Positions 58,002-64,000 of a stretch of DNA of 64,000 nucleotides are shown piece after piece (within the stretch, counting starts at the first letter, position 1; each line of letters begins with the position of its first letter). The notes under the pieces are model-generated. The model did no database searches. It saw only the letters and a list, made by a program, of their open reading frames with translations, and was not told where the DNA came from. A program made the translations under genes and the position numbers. Source of the stretch: Phialocephala subalpina (lineage: Eukaryota > Ascomycota > Leotiomycetes > Helotiales > Mollisiaceae); NCBI GenBank assembly GCA_900073065.1, contig FJOG01000016.1, positions 558,001 through 622,000 on the forward strand. The letters are read 5' to 3'.

Positions 58002-59118
58002 ATGTCGGCCAAACGACTCGACTTCGACCCAGACGGAGATCTTCTTCTCCATCTCACCTACTCTCCAGACGATTCGAATGACGACGACGAAGAACAGCTT
58101 GTAGGTAGTCTGGCTGAAATAGCCTTGAAACCTGCCAGCTATGGACGCAAACAAGATAAGGTATCAGCTCCGAACGAAGTTCGAATGCTAGTATCCTCGA
58201 AACACTTGATGCTCGCGTCTCCCGTATTCAAAGCCATGTTCAACCCCGAGCACTTTCGGGAAGGGAAACTACTCGGCAATTCAGATGAAGTTCCAGAGGT
58301 CGAGTTCCCAGACGACGAACCCGAGACACTTGAACTTCTGATGAACATCATCCACGGACGAGCACGCCGAGTGCCTTCAGAGATCAGCTTCGGTACCTTC
58401 ACAAACCTAACAATCCTCGTCGATAAATACCAAATGGTTGAGCCAGCAATACCCTACATCCATTTATGGTTGGCGAGGCATAAAACATGTCACACGAGAA
58501 CCAAGAACTTCACGCCACAGACATTGCTTCCTTGGCTGTGTATTGCTTGGACATTTAACGTCTCCGAAATATTCAAACCTACCACCGCATTTCTTGTAAA
58601 GGAAAGCGAGTCTAGACTGGAGGCAGAAGGAATTCCAATCCCAGACTGCGTCCTGGGTAATGGTCGCCAGCATGTAGACAAAATAGACAGCTAATATTAA
58701 AATAGATGCAATCGAAAGTCAACGCGTTCATGGAATCTCAACTCTCATCGAGGCAATTGCTCAAGTATACAACAGCGGGAGCGAAGAAAAGATGTCTGAA
58801 AAGATATTTGGGTTTTAAATCCTGCTAACGAACGCCCTTTGCAAGTACAGATTGTGGCCTCTGCCACAAGCTCCTTACTTAGGCTTCAGCATATGGAGCA
58901 TTGCAAACACTTTCCGGGCTCTGAAGACCGTGGCTCACAAGCACTATGAGCCGTCGCATCCTTTGCATGGAGTGGATCTTCATCCTCATCGTTATATGAA
59001 GACTTTCCTGAATGATACTGCTGATGCAGTCTGGCGGAATGCCACTGGACTTGACATCAAATCAATTAGAGGTGGGCCACAGAAGAGTCGCAAAAGGAAT
59101 ACGGCGAGTCGAAGATGA
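58002..59118 (+). pseudogene. BTB/POZ family copy 4, one in-frame stop
   Basis: Exon 1 (58002-58656) is fully open: MSAKRLDFDPDGDLLLHLTY, a linker, VRMLVSSKHLMLASPVFKAMF, EFPDDEPETLELLMNIIHG and LLPWLCIAWTF, ending at PIPDCVL. A 49-bp intron in phase 1 leads to exon 2 (58706-59118), which has LWPLPQAPYLGFS and ends in a basic tail RKRNTASRR. The frame holds throughout except for TAA at 58816-58818, in the segment that in other copies reads LGSLIR. A CTAAC branch-like site and TTGCAAG acceptor lie just after the TAA, so a very short intron or an alternative exon end could remove it. If not, the protein would be a BTB domain with a truncated C-terminal module. Confidence 0.65.
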
Positions 59119-59610
59119 GGATACATGGGATGGCGCTTGTTACCAGAATTGATGGTGGACAGGACTTGATGGCAAACACCCGGGGACATTTGATATAGAG
59201 CAGCCCTTTCGGATGCTGGCTTTCAAAGATAAGAATATCATTTCCACAACTTACAGTAAATCAAGCTGAAGCAGTAGAATTGGCAATAATTGGCTGGCGA
59301 CGTGCAAGGTGACAGATTTTGAATTCTGTTTCTTCTACCTTGCCATTTTCCCCAACGGTGAATTTCTCATTGACTGAGGTCTTGCGTATGCGTAAATCCT
59401 CTTTCGAAGAATGAAGGTACAGTACGTAGTCTTCTATTTCGTCGTTCTGGGAAGCCACAGGAATCGATGTGGATACGCCTCTCATGCTAATATCTCGATT
59501 CAAGAGAGTAAGTGCTTGGCCATAATCCGAAAACTCGTGGCTGGATGGCCTCTTGGTTGCTATGCAATCTCATTTCGTCATCATACCGAATCTGCTCCTT
59601 GGCGTAGAAA
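59119..59610. other. Convergent intergenic region between BTB copies 4 and 5
   Basis: No supported gene. A minus-strand frame at 59261-59503 has a weak ENGKVE match to the BTB family, but too little to call. Confidence 0.4.
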
Positions 59611-61094
59611 TCAAGGCCTTGGCTCCGTTGTCGGTGGGGATGAGGGTGCTCGTTTTCTTTCGAAGTTTTCGAGACTGAGTCCTGTAATGCGCGACTCGAT
59701 CTGATCTATTTGATCATGCAGCCATTTAATTTCTCCATGAGCTTGACTGTGCATGTTACTGACCGAGGAGGCGAAAGTGAAACCAGCAGGTGACTTATAA
59801 TTGGCCGTTTCCTGCATCGTATCGCATAGTGATGTAATCTTAATGGACCGAATGGACATCGCAATTCCCTTAAAGGAATGATAGGGGTACGGGTGTGCTG
59901 GGGGCGGCCATAACATCTTGTCAGAAAGGCCCTTCAAGAGTGTACCGAGTATCATGCCCTCACAAGAGTATCGCTTATTATCGATATCGATGTTGCCGAA
60001 AGTAGATATGCACACACGAGTTGTTGCTTTTGGTCGACCAAATACCGTCGAACCTGGACCCGTCAATTTGTCCTTCAGTTGCGCGATGATTGATAGCGCA
60101 TCCGAGATGGCTTTCCTTCGTAGCTCTCCAATCTCCGCTTGTGGAATGTTAGTTGAGATCAAGGTAAACTCAGAGGATGGTGCTCACCTAAGATAGGTTC
60201 TGGTATCGGGAGACTAGGGTCAGGCGGTGGTGTGAGGAATCCCCCTGCATAGGTCTCTCGTGCTGAAATCCACGAGATATGTTTGAATATATCTGGTAGT
60301 TTGAAAACCCAAGCCACAGATAGCCATTTATAAAGGTCTTGAGAGTAGTACTTTGGCATCGAAGGCTTCAAGTGGGCTATCCATAACTCCACATACAATT
60401 CCACAACCTCGTGCATCCGATATTTGTCAACAATTATGGATAAAGCAGTTACAACATCGAGTGTGAGTTGCTTGGGAACTTGTCTCACTCGCCCGTGGAT
60501 AATATTGAGAACAATCTCCATGGCAGTTGTGTCGTCGTCAGGCAAAGCAACTTCGACTTTGCCAGTGGCACGGAGGGTTTCGCCTTCCACAAAATCGTGC
60601 TTGAACATAGCCTTGAAAACTGGAGAGGCTAGCATTAGATGCTTCGCAGATACCAGCATTTCCACCTCCTTTATGACCTCTACTTCCTCTTCGTTGACGG
60701 ACTGGCCATCACTCTCTGGAGTTGGAGTCGAGCTCGCGCCGAAACCCGCCGGTGTACTGGTCCCAAGAGATGCAGAAGAGCTGCTGCTCGCGGAGGAGGT
60801 GTCGAGAGGTGTCGAGTTCGGATTCGCGAACAGGGTCGTGTTGGGAGCAGGGGGTCTACTGCCAAAGAGCCCACTTCCCAAGTTTGAAGGCGTGCTGGAA
60901 CTCGTTGGCACATTGCCAAAGAGCCCACCACCCAAATTCGAAGATGCGCTGGAGCTGGCGGGGACACTCCGAAAAAGCCCGCCTGTACCAAAGGCCCCGA
61001 AGGCAGATGTATTCTTTTGCTTCTTTTCCGGAGTATACGTAAGGCGTAGAAGGAGATCTCCATCGGGGTCGAAGATAACGCGTTCGGCGGCCAT
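59611..61094 (-). CDS. BTB/POZ protein with GLFG-like repeats (family copy 5, intact)
   Basis: Exons 61094-60188 and 60137-59611 are joined in phase 1 over a 50-bp intron; 477 residues, the longest copy here. The start MAAERVIFDPDGDLLLRLTY is followed by a low-complexity region (31-127). It is rich in Ser/Thr/Pro/Asn and has FG motifs FGAFGTGGLF, GLFGNVP, GLFGSRP and GFGASS, resembling an FG-nucleoporin segment. The BTB core begins at about 143 (VEMLVSAKHLMLASPVFKAMF), with ALPDDDTTAMEIVLNIIHGR and YKWLSVAWVF, and the intron sits at PIPEPIL. The C-terminal exon has CEGMILGTLLKGL, MLWPPPAHPY and DQIDQIESRITGLSL. The function is unknown; association with nuclear pores or condensates is only an inference from the repeats. 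Confidence 0.87.
60850..60990. repeat. 54-bp coding minisatellite in BTB copy 5
   Basis: The unit beginning GCCAAAGAGCCCAC (plus strand) recurs at 60861 and 60915, with a diverged copy at 60969, an exact 54-bp (18-codon) period. It encodes the GLFG-type units on the minus strand. Confidence 0.88.
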
Positions 61095-61460
61095 GTTCAA
61101 AAAATGGTTTAGGACGCGCACAAGTCGAGGGACAATATCTTCGCTCTGCCTCCTCGATACTGCAGAGACCCGCTCTGAGATTGTTGTATCTGATGTTGGA
61201 AAGGCTGTCAGTGATATGGAAAGGTGTGGTGTCGGTGAGTTTTACCTGCAGTCATTGATGTTGTAGTCGGCGTGTCGCCATCCCGAAGGAGTTGCGGCCG
61301 TTTCGTTCGTAGGCAAGGCTACACTAGTCCGGATTGGGCAGTGCCTTGGAATGGCCTTACTGAAGGAATCATCTCTTCCTTTCATCTGATACATTGGCAT
61401 CCAAATAAAGTGTTGGCCACATTTGAACTTGCCAATTTCTAGGACGATTGATTCTTATTT
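61095..61460. other. Divergent intergenic region
   Basis: The upstream region of BTB copy 5 (minus) and of the DUF3253-like gene (plus). No gene is recognised. Confidence 0.45.
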
Positions 61461-61775
61461 ATGGCGGACGTCTCGGGAATTCGTCCAATCCTTTACGAAC
61501 GTCTCAAGTAGCTCCTCGATTCTCGCGAACATCCGAAAACGATTTGTCCATCAGAAGTAGCCCGATCCCTGAGTACCAAAGACCTCAAAAGTGCTGACTT
61601 TGGCTCATGGCGGGAAGGAATGCCTCAAATTCGAAAACTCGTGGCTGAGATGAGGTCTCGAGGAGAAGCCGAGGTGCTTCAGAAAGGGGTTGTACTTGAA
61701 GGGGATCTAGGGGAAGAATTGGATGATGTTGTGGGCCCCATCAGGGTCAGGAAAGTTGGTCGAAGTTCTACTTGA
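61461..61775 (+). pseudogene. DUF3253-like small protein gene with one in-frame stop
   Basis: A continuous 105-codon frame from ATG at 61461 to TGA at 61773-61775 is interrupted only by TAG at codon 17 (61509-61511). After the stop it reads TICPSEVARSLS, then FGSWREGMPQIRKLVAEMR, EVLQKGVVL and GPIRVRK. The order CPSEVAR, then W-x3-MPxIR, then QKG, then GPIR is the pattern of the DUF3253 family, small proteins of unknown function common in bacteria and found in fungi. The stop falls where a polar residue follows YERLK; CAG to TAG would explain it. Translation might start downstream, but no suitable ATG lies between the stop and CPSEVAR. Confidence 0.65.
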
Positions 61776-62157
61776 TAGATACCAGCAGGTTATTGAGGAA
61801 GAGAGAGAGAGAGATTTTGAGAGGTCTAGATCTGTACAGACGCCAACCATATCTGGACTAGTGCAGTTGCGCGTTTCACTTCCTTCCTGGCTCACCGTTC
61901 GACAACTTTCACTTCTCATCTCACACTTCAATACTGAAGGGCAATACATTCTGCGCAAAGTTCTGTGGTTTGGCGGGGAAGAAAGAGCTGCCCAACTGCC
62001 ATCCTGGCTCTTTTGTATCGCTGTTCGACAGCTCCACGCCATTGACCCCTCAACAGGTTCAGCCTACGCCAATCCATTTGCTCTCCTTGCAACCTCTCGA
62101 CACAAATCATAAAGAAGATCTTGCAGATTACTCGGTACCCCTGTGTAAAAACTCAAG
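61776..62157. other. Intergenic, no supported gene
   Basis: The promoter side of BTB copy 6. An overlapping 129-codon plus frame and its minus counterpart show no family features. A GA-rich run lies at 61800-61820. Confidence 0.4.
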
Positions 62158-63354
62158 ATGGCACCAGAGAAACAGGTCTTCGATCCTGATGGAAACTTGA
62201 CACTCGTCCTTCCTAGGTCCTCGGTATCAATGGACACATCGCCGAAGACACCCCAGAAGTCATGTTTGTGAGAACTTCTCTCATTCTCCTTGGAAATCAT
62301 CTGTTCTCCTCTAAAGTCCAATATGATGGCATCAACTTAACAGACGCTAATTGCGATTAAGGAAACACAAGTCCCCTCCTAAAGAAGAACACGTGCATAT
62401 GCAAGTGTCGTCGAAGCACATGATGCTTGCTTCCCCTGTCTTCAAAGCGATGCTAACGGGCTCGTTCCAAGAGGGGGAGACGCTGCGTGCTACCGGAAAG
62501 GTCGAGGTTCCACTGCCTGATGACAATCCAATCGTCTTCACGATACTCTTGGACATAATCCATGGCAGAGGTAGACGTGTTCCACGCAAAGTCCCCCTCA
62601 AACTCCTTGCACTACTGTCAATCGCAGTCGACAAATATCAGCTTCAAGAAAGTGCCGGAGCATTTTCAGACTCCTGGATCGATGGCGCAGACCCACCCCA
62701 CCTAGGCAGAATGCCAAACTGCTTCATGTGGCTCAGCATATCATGGGTGTTCCACGATTCCGAAAGGTTCTCTCTAGCCGCAGACTTCCTTATACGATGT
62801 TGTACAGGTCATGCTCCTGATAAATATTTGGCATCAGAGAATCTGGGCCAGAGCCTCCCAATCCCAGATACAGTGCTTGGTAAGCTTTTCACATTAAAAA
62901 GCCTTGTCGACCTCTTTTGCTAATTTCTGTGATAGATGCCATCCAAAAGCGCAGGCAAGATACGATGTCCGCCATATATGCAGAGATTGCGATGAGGATA
63001 AACTTATATATGGCGACAGGGATCGACCCTCGCTGTAAAAACCAAGACGGAAAGAGAGCCAAGCAGGACTGCGATGCTATGGTTCTTGGCTCACTTATCA
63101 GACATTTTTCAGGACGGAACATGTGGCCAGCTCCGAACCCGCCGTATATGCGTTCCTCGGTCCAAGACCTGGTGTACGATGTCAAAATGTTACGCATCAG
63201 ATCTTTGTGCTCTTATTTCAATGGAGACTCTGATTGTGAAGAGGGCAAAGTTGAAGGTAGTAGACATTCAATTGAGCGACGTATCATTGAGACAGTCAAG
63301 AAGATTGACGACAAAGCGGGTCAACTCAGTATCGAAGATTTTGAACACAATTGA
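62158..63354 (+). CDS. BTB/POZ-domain protein (family copy 6, intact)
   Basis: Three exons: 62158-62267, 62362-62879 and 62936-63354, all phases consistent; 348 residues. Exon 1 carries MAPEKQVFDPDGNLTLVLP, almost the same as the start of the next gene at 63818. Exon 2 begins in the linker and holds MQVSSKHMMLASPVFKAML, PLPDDNPIVFTILLDIIHGRGRR and MWLSISWVF, ending at the conserved PIPDTVL intron. Exon 3 has DCDAMVLGSLIRHFSGRNMWPAP and a C-terminal helix GQLSIEDFEHN. The first intron (94 bp, GTGAGA donor) has no counterpart in copies 1 and 5. No other domain is attached. It is a tandem neighbour of copy 7. Confidence 0.83.
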
Positions 63355-63817
63355 TGCACTAGAAGGGTGCGACAGTTCAGAACGTCCGAAATCGAATTAC
63401 CCAAACGGCCCCGTAAGCTGAAGCACTTCAAAACGAGCCTACAACGCACGTGAAAGCAATAGGTCTATGGCATTTCGAAGTCCGCGGTGCAATCAGGTTT
63501 AAAATTTCATGAAAGGGAATATCGAGATGGCTAAGCTTTCACATCATGAAGCCTTCCCAACCACAAGCCGTCCGGCGTTAATAAACCTCGGCATGATGTT
63601 AAGCTCGCGAACTTAATTATTTTCAACGCAGCTTTGTCGCCTCAGAATCGGGATTGGCCGGGCATCTTTCAAATGTATCAGGTGCGCTCGCGAGTCCGCG
63701 TCGTCGTTCTAGCTTTCGTCGTTTGCACAACCCAAAACTTCTCAAAATCCTCTCCAAGATTTCTTACTCATACAACAACTTTCAAAATATCCTTCCACTC
63801 TTCAGACATCAAGCAAA
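63355..63817. other. Spacer between BTB copies 6 and 7
   Basis: The 3' end of copy 6 and the leader of copy 7, the latter with CTTCCACTCTTCAGACATCAAGC before the ATG. No gene. Confidence 0.5.
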
Positions 63818-64000
63818 ATGGCTCCTAAGAAGCAAGTTTTCGATCCCGACGGTGATGTGATATTCATTCTCCCCCAGCACCTCGAAAAGCACAAGCACAC
63901 CGCCGTCGTCAACCCCTTCGAGCACGAAAGCGCAAGAAGAAGGCCTCATTGTAAGCCGCCCTCTTCAGTTGGATGATAGCTCTTTTCCGAAACTTCTCAC
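63818..64000 (+). CDS. BTB/POZ family copy 7, 5' part only
   Basis: The gene is cut by the window edge. Exon 1 runs from the ATG at 63818 to about 63950, where GTAAGC gives a likely donor. It encodes MAPKKQVFDPDGDVIFILPQ, strongly resembling the start of copy 6 (MAPEKQVFDPDGN), and then a basic, His-rich linker. The intron position matches the first intron of copy 6, so these two are likely a recent tandem duplication. The BTB domain itself would lie beyond the window and cannot be confirmed here. Confidence 0.65.

Noticed and set aside
57396..58154. 252-codon minus-strand frame
   Set aside because: It runs antisense through the start of BTB copy 4 and out of frame through the relic of copy 3; no coherent domain.
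59261..59503. Minus-strand frame with an ENGKVE stretch resembling the BTB family
   Set aside because: Only a few residues match and the rest of the BTB domain is absent, so an additional relic is not supported.

Overview
The window looks like a nuclear contig of a filamentous ascomycete (Pezizomycotina). Genes are split by short GT-AG introns, mostly 45-112 bp. The identifiable set includes a Pth11-like rhodopsin-domain receptor, a neutral trehalase with a regulatory N-terminus, an AcuD-type isocitrate lyase, an EHN-type epoxide hydrolase, MRC1, PRP24, UTP15 and mitoribosomal uL22. Family resemblances remind me of Leotiomycetes, but that is an inference and was not tested. All exon junctions were read by eye from splice consensus, reading phase and known family motifs. 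One assembly gap of 602 N lies at 21471-22072.

Layout. 0-11.3 kb: a gene-poor left edge, a membrane receptor (2.7-3.8 kb), isocitrate lyase (minus) and neutral trehalase (minus). 11.3-18.5 kb: about 7 kb with no gene I can support. 18.5-21.4 kb: a five-exon membrane glycosyltransferase 2. 22.9-28.2 kb: a lone BTB/POZ gene (minus), divergent from an epoxide hydrolase (plus), then an F-box-like cysteine-rich protein. 28.8-47 kb: a housekeeping block with a molybdate transporter, MRC1, a four-TM membrane protein, PRP24, mitochondrial uL22, three small membrane proteins (two related in tandem) and UTP15.

47-64 kb is accessory in character. It holds a dynamin/SLIP-GC-like GTPase gene with two in-frame stops and an apparent frame change, a bZIP factor with an AT-hook, an M20 amidohydrolase, and then an array of six more members of the BTB family seen at 22.9 kb. 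Of these six, two are intact, one is cut by the window edge, two are clearly broken and one carries a single in-frame stop. A small DUF3253-like gene with one in-frame stop sits inside the array. Most of the nonsense codons could be explained by C-to-T changes, which would fit RIP-like mutation of duplicated DNA, but the frame changes need another cause.

The most interesting signal is this BTB family. Each member has a short N-terminal FDPDGD-type motif, a BTB core, a helical segment ending in a conserved PIPxxVL intron junction, and a C-terminal module with an LWPxP motif. One member carries GLFG-like repeats encoded by a 54-bp minisatellite, like a nucleoporin tail placed in front of a BTB domain.
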